NCBI GenBank assembly: GCA_020091685.1
Contig: CM034593.1
Span: forward strand, 45,481,388-45,545,387
Direction of reading: 5' to 3'
Length of the DNA: 64,000 nucleotides
Source: Lutjanus erythropterus
Taxonomy: Eukaryota > Chordata > Actinopteri > Lutjaniformes > Lutjanidae
A model generated the notes under the pieces. It saw only the letters and a list, made by a program, of their open reading frames with translations. It did no database searches and was not told where the DNA came from. This document shows, one piece after another, positions 1 to 11,316 of this stretch. Numbering within the stretch: position 1 is the stretch's first letter; the number at the start of each line of letters is the position of its first letter. The position numbers were made by a program, and so were the translations under genes.

Positions 1-603
1 TGTGGGTTTTACAAATATTTTACCCTTGAAAAGTTTTAAAAAAGAGTTATTAATTTTGACTAAGCAACATTAAATCACATTAAATTAAACACTTTTTCAA
101 AAATGTCCTCATAAGTAACAGTTTTGGACATACAGAGAATAATAGGTAGTTTCTATATTGTAATCCCATTTACTCACTCTTTAGAAGGTTTTACAGGACA
201 GTGGGTGTCACTGTACAGACTGTAAAGCCCCATATGGCAAACTGTGATTTTAGACTACAAAAATAAAATTTGACAGATTTATTGATAATTGACTGATTGA
301 TTGAATTTGATCTACAAAGCAGAAGTTAAACTGCTGCCATAAGGTGAGACAACAGATGACATGAATATCATGACTTGTTACTCAGCACACTGCAGCCCAG
401 CGAGGCACCAGCCTGGCCAGAAAATAGTTTTTTAATAAGACAGTGTTTCCATTGATGCCTTGCTAAATGTTTGATGGTTATATAAATATAGAGTATGAGT
501 TATGAACGTGATAGAGCTAAATATGGACAGGTTATAATCTGAGGCCGACATCCAACTGTAATATTTACACGATAACAATAAGGCTTAATATGGAGGGACA
601 CTC

Positions 604-604
<1 letters not shown>
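1..604. other. Intergenic, nothing recognised
   Basis: AT-rich unique-looking DNA with stops in all frames. I see no gene or transposon end. Confidence 0.6.
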
Positions 605-654
<50 letters not shown>

Positions 655-774
655 GTGTGTGTGAGTGTGTAGGTGTGTGTCTTGGAACAAAGCCTCTCTA
701 CATATAAATGTATTGACCCTGAATAAACACACACACACACACCCCTACACATACACACACACACACACACACAC
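605..774. repeat. (GT)n tract facing a (CA)n tract
   Basis: A nearly pure GT dinucleotide run at about 605-681 is followed after about 45 bp by a CA run at about 727-773. The small ORF predicted here is only Cys-Val and His-Thr repeats and is not a gene. The inverted arrangement could form a hairpin or Z-DNA. Confidence 0.95.
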
Positions 775-1715
775 TCACCCAGTGCCCAGTGGCAGCTAAA
801 AGTGTTTAAGTGTGTATTTGTCTCAGTGCCAGTTTCCTTCCATTAGAGAGACAAAGCAGCTGGCACCCAAAGCCTCATATAACCTGTAGGATGGTAAACA
901 CAGCCATCCAGGGCCTTTCCAAACATGTGCCAAGGTCAAACATTCAACCATAACCCCATATAACCTGTATCATAGCAAAACACTCTCACCCAGAGCCCGA
1001 GATAACATATATACTGCTAAAACTGGAGGTAAAGCAATGATCCAGCTGTTGATGTGCCCCGAACAAGACAGACTGCACATACTTTTGATTTTTTTTCCCA
1101 CCTGCATTCAATCATGTACACTGTGTTATTAATGAATCAGGTTTTCATTTTTGGTAACACAAAAGTACTCCAGCAAGTTACTTTTTCTCAATAGGTAACG
1201 CTGTCACATAAGTTACTTTTGCATGGCAGGAATTGTAATCTAAACAACTGGCTCAAAAGACTCTTGAGGTCTTTTTACACTGGACAGGGGAGGTTGGAGC
1301 AGTCTACGGGCCCATGACTGATGGGGACACTAAAAAAAATACAACATCAGGTAATTTTTTTCAACATTAAATTATTAATCCTTCATCTTACATAGGGTTT
1401 TTTTTGTTTACAATGTAGTAATAAAACAATCTCTTTTGGCAACAAAAACAAAATAAAAAAATCCAGAGAGCCTCTATTGTCCAGCATCCCCCTCTATTTA
1501 CTTGAAATGGTTTGTTCCTGCCCCCAAACCAGGCACGGTGTTCGCTGGCATTGAACTGCAAGTGAGAGGAATGGTTTGGTTTGGAGAGAGAGAAGAAAGG
1601 GCGACAGTATGTCACCTAATTCTTGGTTTAGTCAGTGAGTGGTGGAAATTGATCAGCTTTGGCCACAGTGAAAAAGGCTACTGTGGTTAGTCATTAGTTC
1701 ATCTTTAAGCGATAT
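775..1715. other. Intergenic, no gene
   Basis: A 13-bp direct repeat CATATAACCTGTA occurs at 876-888 and 957-969. Otherwise nothing is recognised; the short ORFs lack any familiar domain. Confidence 0.6.
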
Positions 1716-2270
1716 TGTTATGGTTTGTGGTAGATGGACCCAAATTCATGAGACAGAAGACACAACTCAGGGGTGGTGAATATTAAAGAATGTTTATTGC
1801 AGGTGTGAAAGGGGAAAGGAGGTGGCTAAGGCAGAGGGCAGTGCAGAATAGTTGGGTTACCAGAGCTGGCAGAGAGATAGCAGGTGGAAACAGTGCAGGC
1901 AGGGAGATGAGCACGGTCCTGAGGCACAGGCGGAAAAAAACACCATTATCATGGAAGCAACACAAGGAAAAATAGATTGCTGGAGAAAATGTGAGGACTG
2001 AGGTTGTACGCATTGCAAACTGAATGAACCGGCAATGAAAGTGTGAAAACCAGGGTTGATGAAGTTGAGGACTGACGAGGTGCAGGTGAGCCGACTGGGA
2101 GTGGTGATGAGATGAGATCACCTGCCAGGTGAGGGTGGAGCAGAGCCAGGGGGGGAGCCAGGAGACTGGAGAGGGAACACCACGCCCATGACTGACAAGA
2201 GATACAAGGGGAGAGGGAATACAGAGGAAAACACTGGGAAATAACAGAAAGTGCTGCCATGGCCATGACA
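1716..2270. mobile_element. 555-bp TG..CA element with imperfect terminal inverted repeats
   Basis: It begins TGTTATGG and ends CCATGACA, with inverted ends. Flanking 5-mers GATAT (1711-1715) and GACAT (2271-2275) differ at one base and may be a target duplication. The interior is purine-rich and resembles a dispersed fish repeat opening with TGT-ATGG. It could be a solo LTR or a non-autonomous DNA element. The 165-aa minus-strand ORF inside it is not a known protein. Confidence 0.55.
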
Positions 2271-2720
2271 GACATTTCATCTGGATGCTACTGACACTGG
2301 ATGTTGTACAGTTTTCAGCATTGAGTGACTGAGTGACAGCTAATTTTAAACTAATGCTTTAATAATTAATTTATACTGACTGAAATATAGTCATCTAGTG
2401 GTGAAGATACACAATTGAACGTAAACAAAACAGGCAAAGGGGTCTACTGGCAATGGAAAAAGGGTCAATCGGCTATTTTTAGAGGGTTCACCAAAAATCC
2501 TGCATATACATGCTATTTTGGTTTAAAACAGTATTGGTAAATTAAGGAAAATTCAGTGTGCAATTATCCTATAATTTCAATTTATGATCACAGTAGCCTC
2601 TGTTCTGGGGAGGTAATATAACTTTGCTTTCAGCAATTTCAAATTAGCAGAGGAATGAGTACTGTGAACTCAACTAATGAATCAGGTCCCCAAGTCAAAA
2701 TCTGAACAGTGAATTGCATT
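2271..2720. other. Intergenic, nothing recognised
   Basis: AT-rich DNA without a gene or clear repeat boundary. Confidence 0.55.
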
Positions 2721-3060
2721 TTAAAATACCAGTGTGACCAATCTAATGGCATGTAGCAGTGAGACTGCAGATTGCCTCACCCTCCCCTTCCAAGAGTAGA
2801 AGCCAGAAATATAGCTGTGAAACTTGTGAAAAAAGGCAAAATGCCAATCTAGAGACAATGTTTCGTTTGTCCATTCACTTTTTTGGGCTTCTGAAGGGGA
2901 ACATACCAGAGAACGTTTGGAAACCACTGTTCTTAGGTAACACAAAGACAATAATACTTATTTTCAGGTGATTATACACCAATGAAAACATAATTATGAA
3001 TATTATATTCCATATCTGCAATATTCTGACAATAAATCCCACCAAATGTGATCTGATCTG
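2721..3060 (+). mobile_element. Decayed copy of a short fish MITE family (copy a)
   Basis: It shares with copies at 7291-8130 and about 58595-58930 the sequence around CATGTAGCAGTGAG, a middle TTTGTCCATTC, and TATTTTCAGGTGATTATACA near the right end. Intact relatives have ends like TTAAAGG-CCAGTGTGTAGG. Both ends are diverged here. Confidence 0.7.
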
Positions 3061-3712
3061 AATATGATCAGGGAGTTCTTGAAACTCTCCTAGATAAATA
3101 AAAGGTTAAATCTAACTCTCTGCACCTTTAAACATTTTGCTTCACTATGTTCAGCAGCAGCATTTGTCCACAAATTGATGTTGTGCAGGTATAGTGTATT
3201 TATCAGATCTTACTCTGGAAAAAAGCCAGTTGAGAAAGCTGAGAGTGAGAGCTGCAGATAGTAAAACCAAAACAATGAGCTGAAAGACACAAAAGCTTGC
3301 TGCAAAAACTAAGGACTGGGGAAATCCTCAATTCTCTTGTGGGTTTGTTACAACAAGTGACACCTTTCACAGTACACATACTCACGTAACAATACAGTAC
3401 AGGCCCTGTCACTTCAAACTGAGTGATTAGAGTGCTGAAAATACACAAATACAGAAATGTCTCACGCTACTTTCTCTTGATGAGTGTCACCAGTCCTGCT
3501 CAGTGAATCTGCAGTCCTTCTACTCGCTGTAGTTGCAGTTCTCTGGGTTGACACCTGGGCACAGTCTGGGCAATGGCAGGGAGAAACTATGTTCAATCAG
3601 CATCACCAGTCACTGATACTCATTGTTTGCCCAGGAACTCTTTAACTTATTAAAAAGGGATAGTTCAACATTTTGGGCAATATGTTGTATATTCACTTTC
3701 TGGTGAAGAGTA
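3061..3712. other. Intergenic; ends with a repeat fragment
   Basis: No gene is seen. The last part, about 3648-3710, begins AAAGGGATAGTTCAACATTT and looks like the end of another dispersed fish repeat, cut off by the Tc1-like insertion at 3713. Confidence 0.5.
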
Positions 3713-4537
3713 CTGATACCAGCCACTTTACTGGGTACACCTGTTCAACTGCTCATTAGTGCAAATATCTAATCAGCCAATCACATGGCAGCCACTTAGT
3801 GTATTTAGGCATGTAGACATGGTCAAGACAACCTGCTGAAGTTCAATCTGAGCATCAGAATGGGGAAGAAAGGTGATTACAGTGACTTTGAACGCAGCAT
3901 GGTTGTTAGTGCCAGACGGGCTGGTCTGAGTTTTTTCAGAAACTGCTGATGTACTGGGATTTTCACACACAACCATTTTTATGGTTTACAGAGAATAGTC
4001 TGAAAAAGAGAAAATATCCAGTGAGCGGCAGTTCTCTGGGCAAAAATGCTTTGTTGATGCCAGAGGTCAGAGGAGAATGACCAGACTGGATCAAGATGAT
4101 AGAAAGGCAACAGTAACTCAAATAACCACTCGTTACAACCAAGGGATGCAGAAGACCAACTCTGAACACACAACACATCGAACCTTGAATCAGATGGGCT
4201 ACAGCAGCAGAAGACCACACCAGGTGTCACTCCTGTCAGCTAAGAACAGGAAAGTGAGGCTACAATTCATACAGGCTCACCAAAATTAGACAATAGAAGA
4301 TTGCAAAAATGTTGCAAAAATGAGTCTCGATTTCTGCTGCGACATTCAGATGGTAGGGTCAGAATTTGGAGTAAACAACATGAAAGCATGGATCCATCCT
4401 GCCTTGTATCAACAGTTCAGGTTGTTGGTGGTGGTGGTGTCATGGTGTGGGGGATATTTTCTTGGCACACTTTGCTGATCAAGCCCATACCTTTATGAAG
4501 ACCAGCAAGGTGTACCTAATAAAATGACTAGTGAGTG
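3713..4537 (+). mobile_element. Tc1/mariner-like transposon, internally deleted
   Basis: The ends are inverted: CCACTTTACTGGGTACACC near the left and GGTGTACCTAATAAAATGAC near the right, flanked by TA at 3711-3712 and 4538-4539. The interior shows a degraded transposase: a helix-turn-helix part (GRKGDYSDFERSMVVSARRA-like, about 3859-3925) and a part with SRFLLRHSDGRVRIW (about 4323-4367). The copy jumps from the VMVWGIFSWHTL stretch to the right end, so most of the catalytic domain with its later acidic residues is missing. Frameshifts and stops make it inactive. Full-length relatives are about 1.6 kb. Confidence 0.9.
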
Positions 4538-4539
4538 TA

Positions 4540-5471
4540 TTTTCACTTGTTTTAATTTCTACTAGTCTGTAGCAGGTCAGCAGCAGGTTGTAGGAGAGTA
4601 GTAGTAGTAGGTGGTTCTACTTGGTAAGATAATCTCTTATGTGTATTTCATGCAAAACAGCAATATTCTAAATAGAAAAAGCTGTTTAATCCTTACAGGA
4701 AATTGCTCTGTCACTGCAGCTACAATGACAGTCAGGACACACATCTCTGACAACACACACATCCATTTACCCAGCTGGATCAGGGAGAAGAAGCAAGAAG
4801 TTTCATTCTAGTAGTATGCTACTGTCTTAGTGAGACAATAATAAAATAATATAAACACATTTACCGACACATACAACCCTTGACTTCAGCATCACTTTTC
4901 CTGCTTGTTTTAAATATGTAGCATACATTATCATAAGATAAAAAGTTCTTATCTGGTGAACGTAGCCCTGCATAAACAAGAGACAAATAAGAAAGAGATG
5001 TAGAGAGACATTAGCTGAGAGAAGCAGTGTTGACCAGATGCCTCGCTGACGTTGTCCAGACAAGGTTCTGGACCATTGTTAATTCATTTAATGTGTACCA
5101 CAGGCCTGTGTGTGTGTGTGTGTCTTTGTGTGTATGTATGTGTGTTTGTTGTGTCCTGGTTGGCCCCTGGCCCTGGCCCTGTGTCTCTGGCTCAAGAAAC
5201 AAAAGGTTAACTGAATTTGGCCAAGATGTAATTGATGTATCCCCTCTGTGTGTGTGTGTTTGTGTATGAGTGTATGTGCAGTGGTTCATAAAACAAGCCA
5301 TAGAGGTTTAAGGTCTGACTGATTGTCTCTCTCTGTGTCTTTGTCTCCCCGGGTCATGCAGGTGGGGCAGTGGCTGAACAAAAAACAAAATAAAAATCAT
5401 CAATATAATAAGTAAGTGACTATTATCAGGAATAGAGTCAAGATTCAAAAAACGTTATTGTGTATCACATA
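4540..5471. other. Intergenic with GT-rich tracts
   Basis: GT-rich tracts lie at about 5108-5152 and 5249-5280. The predicted ORFs on either strand here are dominated by these tracts and are not genes. Confidence 0.6.
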
Positions 5472-6217
5472 CCGTGTTGGGGAAGGAAGTATAATAACTT
5501 TTACTTATTTCTCCATTAAAAAGTAATAACAATATTACTTTACATATTACTTGCTATCAAAAGTAGTTAGTTACTTTACATGTTATTTTACTATATTCCC
5601 ATACTTTGCTGGAAGCTTTGTTGCTCCTCAGGTCCAGTGGTTCAGTTCTTCTTCGAGTGACACTTTTTTGTCAGATGACATGCCACAGCATCTGCTACCA
5701 CCTGGCAGTGAAAACAGCAATTTTATTTACTTTATTATTTAATGCTGTTTCTTCTGGAGAGGTTCTTCTGTCCTGTCAAGTTTATGACTACAGATTTAGT
5801 TTTGCTGCCGATTTGCTCCAGTGACATCACTACATGCATGGAAACAAAACTGAAACCATCCTCTCTAATCATTAGTGCATCGTAAAGAAAACACTCAGAA
5901 ATTACCTGGAAAGCTTGTGCTGCTCCACACAATGTAAAAAGTAATATTGCCTAAAGAGACCGGTATAGGTGGAGTGTGGGTCTCTAAGTCAGGGAAAATA
6001 ATATGTTCAGGTGGATGATTTATGCAGACATGCAGACTCAGTTGAACATGTGCATCACTACTGGCTTGGACAAAAAACTCACTGTGTAACGCTATAAGGC
6101 AGCGTTACTTGGATTAGTAATTAATATAATTACTGTTCGCTCACACTACTTGTTACTGAGTGAAGTAATAATATTACAATATTGAGTTACTGAGTAATAT
6201 GTTACTTCCCAACACTA
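5472..6217. mobile_element. 746-bp non-autonomous hAT-like element with 8-bp target duplication
   Basis: The left end is CCGTGTTGGGGAAGGAAGTA and the right end ACTTCCCAACACTA, which are inverted. Both sides are flanked by the same 8-mer ATCACATA (5464-5471 and 6218-6225), the target-site length of hAT elements. The interior near both ends is rich in TTACTTT-like words. There is no transposase ORF. Confidence 0.88.
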
Positions 6218-6225
6218 ATCACATA

Positions 6226-7290
6226 ATGATAGACAACTGTGTTGGGTTAAGTGTTCACAAACAACATACATACTGAGTGAACCCAAATAAATTCAAGTTA
6301 TCCACCTTTTTGAAATGAGGCTAAGAGTGAACTCATCTATGTCAAATCAACTATTTTAATAAATGTGGGGAAACATGGCAGGTAAACTACAGCACAGTTT
6401 ACCAACCTGCAGAGCAACTACCCGACAGAGCAACTGACCGATGGAGTAACCAACCAACACAGTGAGCACAGTAGTAACTCATGCTTTGAACTTTATCCAC
6501 AGACCTATTTACCTTTGACTTTGTACTTCTTGATATGAGAAGTTGCTTTGCTTGAGAGAGATCACACACTATTGGATCTATTACAAAGACATACATTTGT
6601 CCTCTGAGGTTATTCTAATCGTAAATATTAATGCAGGAAGAAGTGATTTTCTGACATGACCATAAAGTGATACTGCCTTTACTGTCTCCAGCTGAAAATG
6701 AGAGACCCCTCTGTACCACAGGATTTATTGTGTGACCCATTCAGGTAAGTAGGCCATTAAAGCACACTACACCGCTACTAACCTGCCTCCTAAACATTCT
6801 TCTTCTGTGTGTGTGTGTGAGAAAGAGAGAGAGAGAGTGTGTATATGTCTCAAGTTATAAAACCGCTGCGGTGGCCCCAGTCATGTGTTTTTGCTTGTAC
6901 GCATAGTCTGTGTGTGTGTCAGGCGACTTCAAAAAGAAACATAATCAAGGTTCTTTCAAATCTCTCTGTGTTTTTAAGATGTATTTAAACTTAAGTTTAG
7001 CAGTAAGCTGTTTCATTAACACAGACCTTCTTATAGTCAGAGGCCCCACATAAAATGTTTGATCAGACTTTGTCTGACAACTCTCAATAAAAAGATTTTG
7101 TAAGGTTTTGTTCATTTACTGTGGCTAAATCTATCTACTATTGATAGATTGAGGGTAGAGACAGAAACACCTCAGACTGATGATGACCTCAGGTTAACTG
7201 TTCATTTTTTGGGGGTTAAGTTTTTGACAAAAGACCTTCAAACATAGAGGAAATATTCTGTTCTTCTACTGGCTTTGTTTGATAGACCTA
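6226..7290. other. Intergenic, no gene
   Basis: Contains a short GT/GA microsatellite at about 6808-6845. No coding region or element boundary is recognised. Confidence 0.55.
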
Positions 7291-8130
7291 TTAAAGGACC
7301 AGTGTGTAGGATTTATTGACATCTAGCAGTGAGCTTGCAGATTGCAAGCTCCTCATTTCACTCTCCTGTTTCAAGCATGTAGGAGAGCCTTAACCTTGTG
7401 AGGCAGCTGGATTCACAAGATCATGTGAGAATCCATCTTGCCAGGCTGCAAATTATCTACTTGTGTCTGCACCAAAAGCAGTACAGCCAATCAGAGTTCA
7501 GGGAGGGACTACTGGCAGCTATGGGGGTTGTTTTAGGTGTGACAACAGTGAGAAGCATGCATGGGTTATCAGTTTGATCAGAACTGGAGAGTACTTCTTC
7601 ACTGAAAGAAGAGCTAAGAACGACACCGAAGGCTTTTCTCGATGGAAAAGATGTTTCTGCCCTTCTCCCGACCAGCTTCAGCAAGATTTTGATTTACCAC
7701 TTGTTGATCTGTTTGGTCGAAATTAGCCCATGTTAGACATGATAGGCAGATGGTTTATCCAATCACCTGCAAAGTGTTTTCTTAAAGTGCCTGCCCCTTC
7801 CAAACAGTTTCTAATGATTCCCCGATGGTTCTGTATAACAAACCATCTTGCGTGTCAGGTTAGGAGAAACAACGATGGCTGTAAAACACCAAAGGCCATA
7901 TCTTGTTCATCCATTCTGGGTTGCTTTAGCAACATGGTGGTGCGACTCCATGGACGAGGACCAGCTCCCTCTGTAGATAAAGGGCTTATTCTTAGGGAAT
8001 GAAAACACAACCACTCTTATTTTCAGGTGATTATACACTAACAAAACATTAAATATATTTACAGACTATGTCAGAAATGCAATGACATATTAATAAGTAA
8101 TTCCCCTAAATCTCACATAGTAGACTTTAA
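7291..8130 (+). mobile_element. Fish MITE family (copy b), expanded by an internal insertion
   Basis: The ends are inverted: TTAAAGGACCAGTGTGTAGG left, and right end ...GACTTTAA. Outer parts match copies at 2721 and 58595. The middle, about 7385-7890, is absent from the other copies and looks like a nested second repeat, with CCATCTTGC at both of its edges. The two plus-strand ORFs here are artefacts of the insert. Confidence 0.75.
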
Positions 8131-8835
8131 GATGCAACTGTGTTTTCTCATGTTTTCAGTTAAGGACAAAAGTTCCATTTCAGAGTTTTGAGTGGTTGAG
8201 ATGACATAATCATTCCCTAGGTAACTAATAATGTTCAGTCCAGCAGCGGCCTAAAGCCTGGATTCAGGCTTGTGATGAATGATGTATCAGGATCAGCCCA
8301 AATATCCTCACTGAATCCAGTTGCTAACAACAGCCCAAACTTCAAGCCCAGGTGCTGCTAACTGCAGTAGATTGTCCCCCAGAATTTGCCCAGGTCTGCA
8401 TCTGAAAAACAAGCTAGTGCACGTAGCCCTTTATGGCCCAGATGTTGCTCACATTTGGCTCTCTGTTTGCCTCTCATCAACTTTCACAAACCAGCTAATA
8501 TAAAGTCAAATTGGTTCAGTTAATTCAAAATTGGCAAAACTGACTTAATCCTGAGTTAAACTGACAACTGGACTCAAAATATGGGTGATGATTTGATCCC
8601 ATGTTTCTGGTTTTGACTGTGGTAAATGGCAACAGTACAAATGTGATAATACAGTATGCATGGGTGTGTCCTGACATAAAAAATATAAGGTTAATATGCA
8701 AATGGTTATATATAATTGGGCTTTTACAAATATATAACTGACTTGTTACTGTAATAAAAATAATGAAAAGAATAAAAAGACAGAATCTAATAAAAAGTAG
8801 ATCTGTTCGGATCCATAATACAGCAATACAATATT
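8131..8835. other. Intergenic, nothing recognised
   Basis: AT-rich. The minus-strand ORF of 112 aa is hydrophobic low-complexity sequence with no known domain. Confidence 0.5.
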
Positions 8836-10255
8836 TCATATCCATCATATGCTGATGACACACAGTTAAACATATCTGTTTCCACCAATAACATTAGCCC
8901 GGTAAATGATCTCATCCAGTGCATTGCAGATATCAGATTTTGGATGGTCAAGAATTTTTTTACACCTTATTTGTTAACTCTCATCTCTGTAAAACCATGT
9001 CAGCATGTCAAAAACTTGGGTGTGATTTCAGATGCTGATCTTAACTTCCGTCGCACATCTGTGATATTTCTAAGACTGCCTTTTATCATCTCAGAAATAT
9101 ATCAAATGTTAGATTCTTCTTGTCTCAGTCGGACTCTAAAAAGAGGGTTTGTGCTTTTATTTCCGTTACGCTGGATGACTGCAATGCACTTTTTGCTGGA
9201 TTGACAAAGCAGGCATTAAACTATTAACAAAAACCAAAAGATCTAAAACACAAGACTTAATTTTGAAATACTTCCTGTTGTTTCGTCTTCCGTTTTAATG
9301 GTTTAGCTCCTTAATATGTTGTTGACATACTCACTGAATACAAACCACAGAGATCCCTTATATCAGTGTTTCTCAAACTTTTTGCACCGTGTACCACTTC
9401 AGAAAATCCAAGTGCCACCTTGCTGTTTTACGTTGCTTGGTGTTAGCAGCTGCTGTGGACACTTCACTGGCGCTTCTTAAATAATCACCGGCACGTGCTC
9501 AATTCACTGTCGTCCACTTTATTTTCAACGTGGCCACTCGAAATATTCTCCCCCCTGGTCTGCATTTCTCCTCATAATTGTTCAAGTTTGGAGCCATGAT
9601 TGTGGCGTTTTTTCACCATCCATTTTCAGTCTCTGCCTTTCACCGCCGTTTATCCTAAATTCCATCTCGCATTTTATGTATTGTATGTATGTCATTTGAA
9701 ATTTTGTTGTATGTTGACATTATTATATGTTTTAAATTAACTAATATAGTTTTTCAAAAATACTGCTGACATTCCTTCGTGTACCACTAGAGGCAGCTCA
9801 CGTACCACAGTTTAGATCATCAAATAAAGGTCTAAAATCAACTCTGGATCAGCTCACGGTGCTTTCAGTCATTATGGTCCAACTCTCTGGAATTCTCTTC
9901 CACATGAACTATGGTCTGTTACAACAGTATTCTCTTTTAAACTCTTTTAATTGAAAAACATGCACTTTTTTTAAAGAAGCTTTTAGTTAGGATTTAAGTG
10001 TGTTTTTTTTTCTTTCTTATTTGTTTTAGGAATCAATATTATGATAGTTATATTCTCCCTCTTTTAGGAACAATGATATTGATAATACACTCTTATCTTG
10101 TATGTTTTTATTATGTCCTACTTCTTTTTATATATGTAATACTTTATTATCTTAAAAGCTATTTTATGTGTTGTCATGTACAATGTATCTTGAAGCACAT
10201 TGAGTTTAAGCTTGTCATATAAAAATGCCATATAAATAAAGTTGAGTTTTTAAAA
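8836..10255 (+). mobile_element. L2-like LINE, 3' part, interrupted by a hAT-like insertion
   Basis: A decayed reverse transcriptase begins with the catalytic motif YADDTQLN (about 8848), followed by DIRFWMVKNF, CNALFAGLTKQALNY and NGLAP, all in L2 order. After the insertion at 9364-9813 the reading resumes with LKSTLDQLTV and LSGILFHMN. The 3' tail has AAGCACATTGAG and CCATATAAATAAAGTTGAGT, a typical L2 terminus. Frameshifts and stops make it dead. The 5' part, with endonuclease and the start of the RT, is missing. Confidence 0.85.
9364..9813. mobile_element. hAT-like MITE nested in the L2 copy
   Basis: The left end CAGTGTTTCTCAAACTTTTT is typical of a dispersed vertebrate/fish hAT-type family. 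The right side has CGTACCACAGTTT facing GTGTACCAC at the left, but the last bases of the inverted repeat are lost. It splits the L2 codons for RSL and RSS. Confidence 0.7.
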
Positions 10256-11115
10256 AATGTATAATCTTTCCTTCAGTACTGGTGGCACAGTAATAATAAG
10301 GTCATAATAGAATTAACTGAAGCAACTAATTGGAAAAGCGGTAGTCAGTGAGGTGCAAATTAACTTCTTTTTGTAGTTTTTCATGTACTTGTACCTAAAT
10401 GATATTAAGCCAAGTAATGGTCTCTTCATCCTACAGTCTACTTTAATAAGATACTCTCCTTTTGTGACACCTGACTAATCATGATAGTACTAATGGTTGC
10501 TGCAGGAACAGTAACTGCAGTAGTGGAGGTGCTAATGGCAGCAGTAGCAGCAGTAGTGGCAGTATTCTTGCACTCAGCTGTCTATCCTGCTCCCTGCTGG
10601 TCAGAGCAGACACTGCACCAACACCACTCTGCACTTCCGAGCTCAACAGCATCTCATGGCCTCCTGACATGGAAACCACCAGTAAAGACGTGGACTCCCT
10701 TCATCTTATTACCCCCTGAAACTCTGCACAAGCCGAGTGTAAAGGCTCTTTAATGCTCTGGCAGCATATGGAATCACATTATTCACATATTTTTTACAGT
10801 AAAACAAAAGCATACAGAGGGTCTACAAAAATAAAAATAGTAACTGGACCATATGTCGTTCCATCTGAAATAGCTTGAATTATGCAGTGCTGGAGTGGTA
10901 AATACTCTAATTACTGTAATACTGTAATTACCTTACTAGAAACATAAATACTGGAGTAAATAGAGGTGTACTATTAAGACAAGTATGTATTTGTTCCAAC
11001 AAAAAATACTGTATTTCTATTTGAGCATACTATGGATGTTTTCACTCTGTAACAAGCAACATCTGATTTTAAAGAAACTCTCCTTGACTAAGGTCTGTGG
11101 GCTTGGAGCTAAAAA
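10256..11115. other. Intergenic, no gene
   Basis: Overlapping ORFs at about 10480-10750 are driven by a GCA/GTA trinucleotide-rich stretch (about 10497-10565) and match no protein I know. Short palindromic TAATTACTGTAATACTGTAA near 10910 suggests a small repeat. Confidence 0.5.
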
Positions 11116-11117
11116 GG

Positions 11118-11119
<2 letters not shown>

Positions 11120-11180
<61 letters not shown>

Positions 11181-11316
11181 GTGATCAGGAATTCATTAGT
11201 TGAGAGGAAGCTCTATGCCACAGTCTGTTTTCTGTCAGTCTGTCGCACGCTGATTTTTTCCCAAGGCCAAGAGGATATCCCTTACACACACACACCAGTG
11301 CGCGCATACACACACG
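11120..11316. repeat. (GT)n and (AC)n microsatellites
   Basis: A pure GT run covers about 11120-11176 and an AC-rich run about 11283-11316. The ORFs across them are artefacts. Confidence 0.9.

Noticed and set aside
1783-2280. 165-aa minus-strand ORF
   Set aside because: It lies inside a dispersed TG..CA repeat, and an overlapping frame is open as well, so openness reflects composition.
10479-10753. Opposed 90-aa and 66-aa ORFs
   Set aside because: They derive from a GCA/GTA-rich stretch; both strands are open because of the trinucleotide bias.
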